A stretch of DNA of 64,000 nucleotides, from NCBI GenBank assembly GCA_021292165.1, contig CM037879.1:39028339-39092338 (forward strand). Reading direction: 5' to 3'. Both the position numbers and the translations under genes were made by a program. Below are positions 43,755 through 54,960 of this stretch, in pieces. The notes under the pieces were generated by a model. It saw only the letters and a list, made by a program, of their open reading frames with translations, searched no databases and was not told the origin of the DNA. Every line of letters begins with the position of its first letter. Within the stretch, counting starts at the first letter, position 1. The DNA comes from Shinisaurus crocodilurus. Taxonomy: Eukaryota; Chordata; Lepidosauria; Squamata; Shinisauridae.

Positions 43755-44010
43755 TGAGTATGGGTTGTTGTTGAATTGTGGGTTGTCGTTACGTGCAAAC
43801 CCTGCACTATGTTTTAACTATGGGTCATTAACCATGAATAAACCAGAGTTCACAAACCATGGGCTCTCTTCCTGGGTTGTTCATGGTTAACCCATAGTTG
43901 AACCATAGTGCAGGGTTTACACATAATGACAACCTACAATTCAAAAACAACCCATACTCAAGCCATACTCTGGGTTGTCGTTACATGCGAACCAGGCCGT
44001 AGCTTCCCCT
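43755..44010. mobile_element. Foldback MITE in the probable 3' UTR
   Basis: The left arm (GAGTATGGGTTGTTGTTGAA, GCAAACCCTGCACTATG) is complementary to CATAGTGCAGGGTTTACACA and AAAAACAACCCATACTCAAG on the right; the arms are about 60 bp. The edge GTTACATGCGAACCAGGCC resembles other repeats here (57030, 53412). Confidence 0.72.
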
Positions 44011-44035
44011 TACAGCCATATTTAAAAACTTTAAA

Positions 44036-44128
44036 CTTTAATTGTACATCGCCCAGGGTGGCCGGGTGACCGGCCAGATGGGCGATTGATAAATATAATA
44101 AATAAATAATAAATAAATAAATAAAAAT
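44036..44128 (+). mobile_element. L2 LINE 3' tail
   Basis: ATTGTACATCGCCCAGGGTG, the CCGGGTGACCGGCCAGATGG hairpin and an AATA-repeat tail, identical in kind to 17991-18082. Confidence 0.85.
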
Positions 44129-46109
44129 TCCAAGTTGGCTTAATCACAGCCTAGAGGCACTATAGCCTTGATCCAGTGGCTCTTATGTGCATACAGGCAC
44201 AATCAAGCATTTGAAAATCAAGCATTCCTTGATACTGATAAGTGGGGGAACTCCCTCTTGCATTGATCTGTGGAGCTCCCTGTAGTTTTTCAATGCAGCA
44301 ACAGTGACAAACTGTGGTTGTCAGTCAGATTGCCAGAATGCCCAGGAAAAAAAGGGCTGAGTTTTGCTTTATTTAATCCAATTTTATTGTAATGTAAGAG
44401 CCATTTTCTGCTGTCTTTTAATCAACACTGATTTCCACCACCATCCTTGTGTTGAGACAGCATCATGATGGAATAATAAAAGATAATCAAATTCAGCAAA
44501 ATAGTAATATCATTTAATATTCAACCCCGCCCTGACAGGAATAGAAATATAGAGGGTTTTTTTGTTTTATTTTTGTCACCACTGTTTGTTTTAAAAAGTG
44601 TGCCAGTTTTAAAATTACAGACTTGTAAACCCCTACATTCCATGGCGACTGTTGTTTGAAAGACTTAAAAAGACTTGGCATTCACTTTGGTTCATTTTTG
44701 TGGGCATGGGGTCTGGTACTTGTTTTCTTATCAGTGATATAGGCAGCCTTTGCTTTTCCCTCAAGATTTTGTAAAGGAAAAATTAATTGAACTGTAACCA
44801 TAATGAGAATATCTAGGAAAGCAGGGTGTATGTTGCACCAGTCACATAAATCAGTTGAACTAGTATCTGATTGGAAGTATGAGCAATTTGACACCCATTC
44901 CATGGATTCACCATCTTTTGGTTTTATCGGAGAGTGTAAAGTTTCCATCATCTGTACATAATACTCTGAACCTAAATACCAAAACAAAGCCTATACATTT
45001 TGAATCGTATGTGAGAGTTTACTTTTAGATAAAAGTTTTAGCCAAGGCATCTGAAATGCACTTCATCGATGTGGATTAAATAATACTTATATTTATCCCA
45101 ACATTTTGCGCTGGGAACCCACTGAACAAAGTTCAACTAAATTAACCTGGGGTAGCTAATGTATTTTATTTATTAAAATGAACTTGGTTTTAGAGCTCTG
45201 AATATTTTAATTGGTAATGCAGTAAAAAATATTTTTGTTTGTTGTAAAAAAAAAAAAGTGAATTTGTTATGCAGCCCATGGTCCTGAATCCAGAAGATCA
45301 TTTATTTGTGCTTAACTGCTTTGTAGGATTGGTCTCTTGACTTCCTGGATGTCTTTCCATATTGTCTAAGATTAAAACAAACTTTTAGCTGGCAACTACG
45401 AGAAATAATTGATTCAAGAAGGTCAGCATAATTGATCTGTTAGATTTGGGAGGCCTTACAGACTGACTTTACTGAAAGAGGATGTGTCACTTATTGTCAG
45501 TGTGATATGGACTTTTATTTGCTTAAATACTTTCATTTGTATAGTATGTCTCACTTGAAATTGCTTTGTATACATTTTGTAAAAATATTTATAAAATGTT
45601 TTGTAAAAAAAAGTATAACAAATTGCAGTTTATTTTGTTATGTTGGATAAATACTGTTAAAAGACACACGTTGGTAAAATATATTGTTAACCCATGGATA
45701 GGAAATGTTTAGCTGAAGACTACAAATTGAAACAACCATTGCAATACAGCCAAAGATTTGGGAAAAATATCTGTGATTGTCTTGATTTAACGAAGAAAAG
45801 TAATTAAGATTTTTTAGTTTCAGATTGCAAAATATTTTTTATTGCATATATCCTACCTTTCTTCCAACATGGCATTAAAAGCAAGTATATAGGGTTCCCA
45901 TTTAGACCAAGACCAGCTAAGCTTTATTCAGATGTCTTCAGACCATTCCTTAGGATCATATATCCTCCTGCACTTCACAGATGAAAATAAGGACCTGTCC
46001 CTATTTCGTATTAAAGATTACTGCCCAAGCTTCACCATTACACAATACAGAAGACTACTGCAATCTGCTTTATGCTGCATTCATGCATTCAGATTGTAAA
46101 TGTTTTTTT

Positions 46110-46317
46110 TGGGTTGGATCCTGGATTTGCCGTCCGTGAGAGGAAAGAACATCCACGAGAAGGGCTCCATTCAAAAGGTTTCTCTGCCCAATTTTTGGGG
46201 ACCCCTCTGCACCTACACCACAATTTACCCCACTCAGCAGGGTCTCCTAGCATTTTCGGGGGGCTGCAGTGTCTCAGTGCAGTTGATCCAGAGTAAATCT
46301 GAATCCAACCCCTGACT
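46110..46317. repeat. Foldback/MITE element (AGGGTTGGATCC family), copy 2
   Basis: Starts GGGTTGGATCCTGGATTTGC and ends ATCTGAATCCAACCCCTGA. The interior is the reverse complement of parts of 6836-7086 (for example CCCACTCAGCAGGGTCTCC). Confidence 0.6.
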
Positions 46318-46369
46318 AAAGATCCAGAAAAAAATGATTTGTCCTACCATGTTATCAACTGTTTAAAAC

Positions 46370-46480
46370 ACCGTTGCATAACCTGTGGCCCTCCAGATTA
46401 TGTTGAACTCCAGTTCAACATGAGGTACTGACCTCAGTCAGTACGTCCAATGGTCAGGGGTGAACCAGGTCCCCACCCCT
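46370..46480. repeat. Degenerate palindromic hAT remnant
   Basis: TGTGGCCCTCCAGATTATGT at the left and AGGTCCCCACCCCTGG at the right resemble the CTCCAGATGTTG family. Confidence 0.4.
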
Positions 46481-46499
46481 GGTTTAAAATTAATCTCAC

Positions 46500-46735
46500 C
46501 AGCTGGAGTATGTGAAATGATAAGCTATGCACTGCCTGAGGCATTATTCAGCAGCAACGTCTTAAGTCCTGGGGAGAAGACATTTTTCATTATCTCCCCA
46601 GATTCTTCAGTAGTCGCCACTGCCTTTAAAAATAGGTTCTTGTGATCATTGTGTATTAATTTTCTCAGCTGCTTTTGGAGGCCTGTTGTCAGGCAGAAAG
46701 GTGGGATATAAATATTAATAATAAACATATGTGGG
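46500..46735 (+). repeat. LINE 3'-end-like fragment
   Basis: Ends AGAAAGGTGGGATATAAATA followed by TTAATAATAAAC, the usual tail shape of reptile LINEs; preceding sequence shows no intact frame. Confidence 0.4.
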
Positions 46736-47054
46736 CATTGGCATGCATGTGCTCTTGAGGCAGCATGCATCGGCTTCCTAATTCTCGCCCTGCCCAGGGA
46801 AGGGGGCTGAAAATCTGAAGAACAATGCTAGCAACTCACAGTTTTATTAAGGCATAAGAAGCAAAACACAGTGGTTTGCTAGGGGCAAGTAAGAGAAAAT
46901 AGAGACATTTGGAGTTCATGTACTATATATACATATTTATTAGATAGTGATTTATTATGGAAGTTGTATTAGGAAATAATACATTTTATAGAGCAAATAT
47001 GTATTCTGTGCATATAATATTTTGGAAAGTTATGCTAATAAGTCATAGATTATA

Positions 47055-47280
47055 ACAACAACAACAACAACAACAACAAATAATTTATTTCTTACCCGCC
47101 TCACTGTCTAGATCGAGGCGGGAAACAACAAAAATATAAAATACATAAACTAATCAAAACACAACACATACTATTAAAACATCTTAAAACAACTTAAAAA
47201 CATTATAAAACATCTTAAAAACATCTTAAAAGCATCCTAAAATTCCGCAGGATAGGCCTGCCGGAAGAGATCAGTCTTTT
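47055..47280 (-). repeat. LINE 3'-end fragment with (AAC)n
   Basis: An (AAC)n run then AATTTATTTCTTACCCGCCT and a TCGAGGCGGGAAACAAC hairpin, followed by repeated CATCTTAAAA units; resembles the reverse-complemented end of a reptile LINE. Confidence 0.55.
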
Positions 47281-47965
47281 TAGTAGTTTTCCTCAAGCTC
47301 ATTAACTTTAATGGTTCTTGTCAATGTGATGTCTTTCTACTATATGGAAGGAATCCTTGTTTGATCAGCTGGCTGAAAGTGGGACAAATGTGGCATTAAA
47401 TACCAGGCCTTGCATGCCCGGGGTGTGTTACATTGGCAGTGACACACCAGGAGCCTTTTTCTCCGCTCAGTGCTGGCTCCAGGTTTTTGAGCGCCCTTGT
47501 GCAAGCCCCCCTCAGTAGGCCCCCTCCCTCAGTGAAGCTACCTTTTCGCCACCGTTGTCACTAGCTCCTCATCCTCTCCTCATCCTCTTTCTCATGATTG
47601 CTACCACCTGCTTGCTTAATAGGCAGAGAACAAGAGAGCGAGTAGGAAGTGGCACGCTCCCCCTTCTCGCCCCCACCGTTGCCTGGGCCAGAGCAAGAGG
47701 CAGGTGAACAAGCAGGTTGCAATAGTGAGGAGGAGGAGCAACTCCAGGGGGCTTTTGTCAGTGGGCCCCTGCTTGGCTGTGGGCCCTCGGCAGGAGCCCA
47801 TCCGTGTCGTTACCTACCCTTCACACCAGCCCTGCCGCCTCCCCAGTAAGCAAAGAACTAGGGAGTGGAGGAGCAGAAATGTACAATATCATATTCCTTC
47901 ACCTTGCTATCACTATGAAAGCATGAATTGAGGCCAAGGGATCTGGCTCCACACTATTCTGATTT

Positions 47966-48404
47966 GGGGAGGGGTTGTAGCTCAGTGGTGGAGTACCTTT
48001 GCATGCAGAAGGTCCCAGGTCCAATCCCCAGCATCTCCAGGTAGGGCTGGAAAAGGGCCTGCCTGAAACCCTGGAGAGCAACTGCCGGTCAGCAACCTGA
48101 TTTGCATGACACAGCGCAGCTCATGATGGGTTATTTAAGGCATGATGAGCCGTGGCGTCCATGGGTGCCAGGTTGCATATTCAACCCCCACTCGTACGAC
48201 ACAACAACCCCCGAGCAAGGTTGGGTATGCAAAATGGCGGGCGCACATGCCCCGCTCATGCTGCAGCTTTACACTGCGGCCACACACTCCATAACCTACA
48301 GTGGGCAGTCATGTCATGCGAACTGGTCCAGTGTCGACAATACTGGGTGGGCTAGATGGACCAATGGTCAAACTCAGTATGAGGAAGCTTCTTATGTACC
48401 TATG
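47966..48404 (+). mobile_element. tRNA-derived SINE split by a MITE
   Basis: The head 47966-48092 has box A TAGCTCAGTGG and box B GGTCCAATCC, then CCTGAAACCCTGGAGAGC. The tail resumes at about 48329 with GTCGACAATACTGGGTGGGC and ends CTTATGTACCTATGA. It is a Pol III SINE and not a functional tRNA gene. The two halves are separated by the element at 48093-48328. Confidence 0.8.
48093..48328. mobile_element. MITE nested in the SINE
   Basis: The left edge AACCTGATTTGCATGACACA and the reverse complement of the right edge (ACCAGTTCGCATGACATGAC) agree. The interior includes CTCATGATGGGTTATTTAAG and AACAACCCCCGAGCAAGGTT. Flanks GGTCAGC/GGTCCAG suggest an aged ~8-bp duplication. Confidence 0.6.
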
Positions 48405-49447
48405 ATTTAACAGGAGGCACTTCTCATTGACACAAGTTGCTCAATGCTCAGCAACCTTCTTGTGTTCTTCCTCACTGTAGTTAAGCCCTGCTAAAGACAT
48501 AATGCTACTACAGCTCTGTTTCACCGCAGCACTTATTTGTGAGGCCAGAATACCTTAAACCTTCCTGATGTGTAAGTATATGGGTATGATGTTGTGGGAT
48601 AGTATTTCAACTCGTAACCATCGGGTCTAGATTTATATTAAATTAGAACTCGTAAAATAGATGAAGCCTTCGTGAACTTTGTTTGCTCCTTCCTGATCAC
48701 TGCTCCCCTCTCCCTGTGTCCTGGTAGTATGAGGTGGGGAAAAAGATACCTTAAGGAGGCAGTGCCATCCAGCATGGGGGTTTGGTGCTCCCACCACTAA
48801 TTTAGCATGATTATATTACTGTGCCACTCAGGCTGATTCTGCTGGCCCTGTTCTGACCAGTAGGAATCAACATGGGGATCAATACAGGGCCAGGCTGCAA
48901 CAGACTAACACATCTACTTTCTGAAAATCCTTACAATATGTTTAGCATCCCTTGCCATCTGCTGGTAAGTGGTGGGTGTAACACAAATTCATTGTTCATA
49001 GTTTTTTTTAAATAATAGATTAGATAAGAACAAATTAATAAGCAATAATATAACAAACTGCAGTCGGTCTAAGGTTTCTTCTGTATCAGTTATTTTCTCT
49101 AGAACTACCATCCTTTGTTTATTCACTTTTTACAGAGCATCCAGGCACAAATAGGTCTTGTTTGTTCGGACCTGATCTGTGGTGGTTTTTTCTCCTTTAA
49201 ATCTGCAGTTGCAGAACCAGCTTGTCAAATGTGGACAGGGAAATCATTCATGAGTCTGTTAGTGGCTCCACTGACATTAAGTAAGTGCTCCCTGTTTGGA
49301 AGGTCAACCCATTTTATTGCTTCCTGATGAACATGTGTGGAGAATTAGTGATCAATAGCTTGTTTATTGCCTTGAGAAGCCTCTCATAATTGCCACACTG
49401 TCAGTTTCTGTTCCTGTGGTAGTGGAGGCTTTGATTACAGGTTTCCT

Positions 49448-49494
<47 letters not shown>
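49448..49494. repeat. (ATC)n microsatellite
   Basis: About 15 consecutive ATC units. Confidence 0.97.
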
Positions 49495-50559
49495 TTTTTA
49501 AAAAAGCGTAAGTGTGCTATTTCTCTATATAAGAATGACAAAAGGGAGGAATATGGCAATTAAAGTCTCCCCACTGTGGGAACAGAAATGGAGATTGAGG
49601 CAATTGCTCTTCAAGAAGCAATAAAGAGGGCTGAACTTACAAGGAGGAAACATTTAATTAACGCTGGTTGGAACCTTTGCTGATCTAGACTTACTTGTGA
49701 GTAGAGATGGACAAATCTATCCATTTCAATTTCTTATTTGAAATTCTTATTTCAATTTTTTATTCAATGTCTTATTTCTTATTCAATGTCTTATTTCAAT
49801 GTCTTATTTCAATATCAATTTCTCTGGGTTTCTGATTTTTCCCATCTTAAGTTTGTTCTGCCCTGTTTCTGCATCAGTTTATTTATTATTATTTTTAAAA
49901 GTCTACACGTAAATTTGTACACAATTTTCACGAACATTTCTCCTGATATATAGTACATTTTTGTACCCAGTGCACATTTTTGCAAGCAATTTTCCTCTAA
50001 TAGAACACATCTTCGTACATTATTTTCCCCTGAATGTATGCATTTTTGTATGGATCTCTCCCTCTCCCCCCCCCTCTATATATGAGAATGGTATCACAAA
50101 ATTTGGAGACGTGCAAATACTGAAGGATAACTGCATATGGTTTGGGAAGTGTGAATCATGTGAACTGAACAAATTTTCCTCCCACCCCTACTTGTGAGTA
50201 AACATAGGAGTCTCTTAGCCATGGGGAAGGGCATTGCTGGATAATGTAATGCTATATTAAATGCTTGTGTGGAACCTAATTTTTAATTGTGCTTTGAGGT
50301 CATTGCAGAAAAGCAATGCCTCTCAGCAGCTCTAAAGGACTTCTGGTGTGCAAGCAACTGGAATCAGTAGACTTCAACTTAACAGGTTCAGGATCCAGCT
50401 TTAATATCCACCTTCAATGTGGAACTACATTATTTTCTGCTTCTGTTGTATATATGATGTCCCAGACCTCCATGATCCTTCCATTCCTATTTGAGATACA
50501 CAGATTACATGAATTGGATGTGCCATCAATATCACCTGTCCACCAAGCTGCATTTATTT

Positions 50560-50670
50560 TGATTTGGTTTATTATTTGTATCCTGCTTTTCTGTCCTTGC
50601 TGGACACTGAAAGTGGCCTACAAGATTTAAACAATAAAACATAAAATATAGATAACAAATAAAAACAAAG
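50560..50670 (-). repeat. LINE 3'-end fragment
   Basis: GGTTTATTATTTGTATCCTG with TGGCCTACAAGATTTAAACA and AAATAAAAAC resembles a reverse-complemented LINE 3' end. Confidence 0.4.
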
Positions 50671-50794
50671 AGTTTAAGAAAGTGGCAGATAAAAAAAAAA
50701 TCAAATCCAAATAAGCAGATGAATATCCTGGCCCAGCAAATGACAACTCAAGGACTAAAGACTTGCTGAAACAAATTAGTTTTCAGTGACTGTC

Positions 50795-50979
50795 TAAGGG
50801 TGCAATCCTACGCATGTTTAGTCAGAAAAAATCCTACAACTCCCAGCATTCCCCAGCCAGCCAGAAAAAAAGTCCTACAACTCCCAGCATTCCCCAGCCT
50901 GCCAGCATGGCTGGCTGGGGAATGCTGAGAGTTGTTGGACGTTTTTCCTGTGAAAACATAGATAGGATTGCGCCCTTAA
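50795..50979. mobile_element. Foldback element (TACAACTCCCAGCA family) with duplicated arm
   Basis: Ends TAAGGGTGCAATCCTACGCA / GATAGGATTGCGCCCTTA. The left arm segment TCCTACAACTCCCAGCATTC is present twice (50832 and 50873) against a single right arm. Confidence 0.8.
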
Positions 50980-51879
50980 TTGTTTTTCATTGCCATTTTA
51001 AGTTTTGGAATGTTAACGTATTGTATTGATTTGTTGTAACCTGCCTTAGGAGGGTATACAAATCCATTAATCATCAAGTTAATTTTGTTGTATTTGTATA
51101 GCCAGGAATAGGACCTGTTTTTGGCATTTTCTGCCCCAGCTGCAAATGTGTATGCAATCACATTGGAGAGCTAGTTGTCTGTAGCATTCACCCATGTGGC
51201 AAAAATAAATTTACCTCTGCCTGGCTGCTCTGGATTTCTTTCTTTATAAATTTAAAAAAAAATTAATTTTCAAAATTAATTTCCCAAAGACAAACATAAA
51301 ACAAACAAAAATCACACGCATCAAGTTTAAGTCTAGTTCTTGACAGTACAGAGGGCATACATTTACCATGTGTCCCTCCTGTAGGAGGACCCTTCGGTTG
51401 CTTGGAGATTTTCTTTTCGGTTCTTCATAATGGCAAATTATATTTAATTTGTGGCCCCTAGACAGTTTTGGAGGGATCATAGGATACTGGGGATTGCCCT
51501 CCCCAAGGCTGGAGACGGTGCTCCAACCTTGGAAGGGGGAGTCGGAGATCCAACCCTCCTCCTGCGCACCCCCCCCCCTTCCAACTGACATGGAAAGTAC
51601 CGTGCTGGCTGCCTTCTGAGGTCAGAAAATCAACTTCGGAGAGGTGGAAAAGGGGGTGTTCTGGAGAGATCAGGATACGAGTTATCCTGAGCCTCTGCCA
51701 GCCTCCTTCTCTCTTTCTCTCAAGTGCTGTAGCTAGATGGGCTAAAAAGCCCATGTAGTGAAATAGGCAGGGCAGGAGGACAGGACGGGCAGGTGAAGAT
51801 CGCCTCCACCGCTCCTCCCACCCTGTATTGAATGATTGGAAGCCTCTGAGTTTGGGGTCTTCTGATCACCGAGGGAGCA

Positions 51880-52310
51880 ATCAATAGGATTGCACCCTTA
51901 GCCTCTTTCCCATAATCGGAGGTAGGATTTGATCGTTGTTGCTGCATATGTCCTCTGAGGTATATGAAATAAAATCATGCCATATCGTATAAAAATCAGT
52001 TATTTTAACTTTGCCTTTAGCTAATTTAAGTGGATACGGCAATTTTCCTGCCATGGCTATTTGCCACAGCTCCGTGTACCAGGACTTCGGTGTTAAAGGT
52101 TCTGCAGTTTCCCAACTTTTAGCGATGACCCTGCCAGCTGCCAGATGAATTGTGTTCATCAGCACGAACACAATTAATTCCTTAGATGTCGCTTCGGCAT
52201 TTTGTTCTTCCCTCTAGTTAATGAAGCCACTGTTTGACCTTTCTGAAAAAATCATGTTCCAAAATGCTTCTCTCGATTTCTGATTGGATCTGGATATACG
52301 GTACAATTAT
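51880..52310 (-). mobile_element. L1 ORF2 C-terminal remnant
   Basis: The minus-strand frame 52171-51881 reads HLAAGRVIAKSWETAEPLTP, WYTELWQIAMAGKL and DFYTIWHDFISY, the pattern seen at the end of the L1 ORF2 at 17113-17488. Truncated and degenerate at both ends. Confidence 0.7.
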
Positions 52311-52748
52311 TCTCACCCTGAAGATAGATGCTACAGATGACCATTTCATCACGTTGGTCACCTACAGTTGTATGCTCGCCACACTGGGTAAATGCATGTT
52401 GCCTCTTTACACTTTCTGCTGACTTTCAGAATAAAAAAGAAGAAGACAGGAAGTCCATGAATGTAAACTCCATATTAATTAAATTACAACAGGCCTTGCT
52501 AGGAGGAGTTGAGTGGCAAAAAGCCGTTATCTTTTAAATGGAGAATATATTATCCATCAACAACTGATGGAGGTTTATTTGGGAAGTTTCCAGTCTTGCC
52601 ACTAGAGGGAGAAACGACCTTGTATTTGAGAAATTGTGTATGGTATATATCGTTTCCTCCCATATTGGTTGGGCTTGTATTTTTGGAATTGGAATCAAGA
52701 GAGTCTTTTTTTCTCCTTCCAGGACCAGTTTTAAACAGAACATATTTG

Positions 52749-53036
52749 AATCATAGAATCTAGAAATGTAGAGTTGGAAGGGGCCTACAAGGCCATCCAG
52801 TCCAACCCCCTGCTCAATGCAGGAATCCAGGTCAAAGCATCCCTGACAGATGTCTGTCCAGCTGCACCTTGAATGCCTCCAGATTGGGAGAGCCCACCAC
52901 CTCCCTAGGTAGTTGATTCCATTGTCTTATTGCTCTGACAGTCAGGAAATTTTTCCTGATGTTTAGGTGGAATCTAGATTCCTGTAACTTGAGCCCATTA
53001 TTCCGTGCCCTGCAAACTGGGATGATCGAGATTTTA
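52749..53036 (-). mobile_element. CR1 LINE 3' fragment
   Basis: AATCATAGAATCTAGAAATG, AGTTGGAAGGGGCCTACAAG and CATCCAGTCCAACCCCCTGC are the reverse complement of the CR1 3' UTR; TGACAGTCAGGAAATTTTTC further in supports it. Confidence 0.88.
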
Positions 53037-53317
53037 TTTTGTTTTAAACTGAAGTTGCCCCATGACTTTGTAGTGCTGTGGTGTTCTTAGGCATCTTACA
53101 CGGCACCTTGGCAATCTGGAAAGTCAAGACTGACCGCCTTTATCCTGTTCAAAAGGGAGGCGTTTAGCAATAGAACAGAGCTGAACTCCTAATGCAAATG
53201 GTGTAGCCACACATCAGTTGCCCAAGGCTCAGATTCAGGGCTGTGATGTACAGCTTGAACTGCAAGGCGTATCCCTGGAGGCTGGAAATGGTGGGTATCT
53301 TTACCTCCAGGAGCAGA

Positions 53318-53396
53318 GCTGGCTCCAGGTTTCTGAGGGATGATGGGAGTTGTAGGCTGAAACATCTGGAGGGCCACAAGTTGCCCATCCCTAATC
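53318..53396. mobile_element. Right half of a palindromic hAT element
   Basis: GATGGGAGTTGTAGGCTGAA, ACATCTGGAGGGCCACAAGT and TTGCCCATCCCT match the 3' arm of the 24889 family; the left arm is replaced by GAGCTGGCTCCAGGTTTCTG. Confidence 0.55.
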
Positions 53397-53411
53397 TATA
53401 AGATGCCACAA

Positions 53412-53790
53412 GACACTTCAATGACCTGGTTCACACAACACAACAATCCATCGTGGGTAGGTAGCTAGCTACGGTGGGTTGTTGTGTCATCCAAATCCAG
53501 ACTGCTTTCCACAGGGTGGCTTGGTTGTTGTTTTTGTTTTTCCCCCAAACAAGCCACCCTGAGAACCCATGGGCTGTTCTAGGGTTTGTTTTACCCACGG
53601 TGGGTTGTGGTGTCATCTGAACCTGGGTTACCAATCCCACCATAGGTAAAGGGCAGCGGTGAGTGAGGCGCTCGGCAAGAGCGGCAAAAAACCCTTTACC
53701 ACTCATGGCGATCTTGCCCGTGCCACAGCCAGCGACAGCCCCTCTGAAGTGCCTAAGCAGCACACTGGAGGGGCTGTTTTCACAAGAATC
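53412..53790. repeat. Dispersed non-autonomous repeat, copy 3 (5' part)
   Basis: It carries CCTGGTTCACACAACACAAC, the dyad CCATCGTGGGTAG/CTACGGTGGGTTGTTG, a CCAATCCCACCATAGGTAAA variant and GGCAAGAGCGGCAAAAAACC. It is therefore the same family as 3500-4720 and 20100-21480, but lacks the GACAGCTGTC-rich second half. Confidence 0.5.
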
Positions 53791-53965
53791 AAGCTGTTTT
53801 TGCTGAGAGTCTTCCTATTGCATGGAATGGTAAAGAAAAACAGGGTAATAAAGCACTAGTGTGACGGTGTGAATGGAGGTGTGAATGTACTTGGACTTGG
53901 GGGCACCTTCTGTTCAGTGCCCTACTCATGGATGAAGCTCACTGGGCCAGTCACTTACCCTAACC

Positions 53966-54101
53966 CAGCCTTCCCCAACCTGGTGTCCTCCAGATGTTTT
54001 GGACTTCAGCTCCCATCAGCCCCAGCCAGCATGGCCAATGGTCAGGAATCCTAGGAGGAGGAGTCCAAAACATCCAGAGGGTACCAGGTTGGGGAAGGCT
54101 G
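53966..54101. mobile_element. Short palindromic hAT element
   Basis: Ends CAGCCTTCCCCAACCTGGTG / CACC-type complement ACCAGGTTGGGGAAGGCTG; perfect 8-bp duplication CCCTAACC (53958-53965 and 54102-54109). Confidence 0.9.
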
Positions 54102-54109
54102 CCCTAACC

Positions 54110-54235
54110 CAGGGGTGAGAAGAAGGTAGATCTCCAGATGTTTTGGCCCACAACTCCCATCAGCCCTAGACAGTGTAGTCAATGGTGAGGGATCATGGGG
54201 TTTGTAGGCCAAAACATCTGGAGTTGCCCACCCCT
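54110..54235. mobile_element. Second palindromic hAT element abutting the first
   Basis: Starts CAGGGGTGAGAAGAAGGTAG, arms CTCCAGATGTTTTGG / CCAAAACATCTGGAG, ends GCCCACCCCTG. It begins immediately after the duplication of the neighbouring element. Its own duplication is not obvious. Confidence 0.75.
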
Positions 54236-54658
54236 GTTAGAGACAAACAAATTTATTATGACGTAAGTGTTCATGGACAATGTGAGTGTTTCTTAGGTAC
54301 GTAAGCAAGAGAAAAAAAAGAAAGAAGTGAATGCAGGAACTCCTTTAAACATATTCCCGAGAAATATAAAAACATTGAACGTGGAATTTGCCCCTATGTT
54401 TAAACCCAGATCTGCTTCCAATCACATAGAAATCAGAGGCAAGATATGGGTCCAATTTAAAAACCAAAAGGGAACACAGGAAGGACTGTAACACTTGCTT
54501 CAATCATGGTTTACTCCCCTGCATTCTGTCCCCTCCCCATGGCATTTTTCTATCAGCCACACTGATACTGGAAGTGAGCTTGCCAGTTCACGGACCTCAT
54601 AAAAATACCTGGGGGAGAGCAGCTGTGGTGAGATTGACAGTGGGTGGGTGTACTGCAC

Positions 54659-54701
54659 TCATCCATCCATCCATCCATCCATCCATCCATCCATCCATCC
54701 A
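54659..54701. repeat. (ATCC)n microsatellite
   Basis: About ten CATC/ATCC units followed by ATTATATTTATATTCCGCC, a LINE-tail-like sequence. Confidence 0.95.
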
Positions 54702-54770
54702 TTATATTTATATTCCGCCTTTTTGCTGTTTAGTTTGAACCTTCTACACCAGAGCTGCAGAACCTCTATT

Positions 54771-54960
54771 TCATAAGAAGAGCCCTGCTGGATCAGACCA
54801 AGGGTCCATCTAGTCCAGCACTCTGTTTGCACAGTGGCCAAGCGGCTGCCCACGGGATCTTACATGCAGGACATGAGTGCAACAGCACCCTCCTGCATCA
54901 TGTTCCCCAGCAACTGGTGTACATAGGCATACTGCCTCTGATACTGGAAACCTCCAGCCT
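54771..54960 (-). mobile_element. CR1-type LINE fragment
   Basis: ATAAGAAGAGCCCTGCTGGA, AAGGGTCCATCTAGTCCAGC and CCTCTGATACTGGAAACCTC; same family as 60004-60187 and 60831-61410. Confidence 0.75.

Larger units (their letters stand above)
41972..45690 (+). other. BICRAL: Probable 3' UTR of BICRAL (end uncertain)
   Basis: AT-rich sequence with no coding potential follows the stop. Candidate poly(A) signals AATAAA occur at 42762-42767 and 44475-44480. The AT-rich segment around 45520-45690 resembles a 3' UTR end, with U-rich runs and TATAAA-type hexamers. Two foldback elements (42170-42643 and 43755-44010) and an L2 tail (44036-44125) lie inside. The chosen end is inference from composition and the usual multi-kilobase 3' UTR of this gene. 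Confidence 0.4.
45691..49447. other. Downstream intergenic DNA
   Basis: No gene recognised beyond the repeats listed separately. A GC-rich stretch at 47440-47850 contains hAT-like ends (GTGCTGGCTCCAGGTTTTTG) but was not bounded. Confidence 0.4.
49495..52744. other. Downstream intergenic DNA with L1 and MITE fragments
   Basis: Short open frames are AT-driven and unrecognised. A degenerate local repeat of TCTTATTTCAAT occurs at 49728-49812. Confidence 0.4.

Noticed and set aside
47966..48050. tRNA gene (box A and box B present)
   Set aside because: The sequence continues into a SINE body, lacks a proper acceptor-stem pairing, and has a second, fragmentary relative nearby; it is a SINE head.
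49448..54701. CRISPR-like arrays from regular repeats
   Set aside because: These are (ATC)n and (ATCC)n microsatellites without spacers, in vertebrate DNA.
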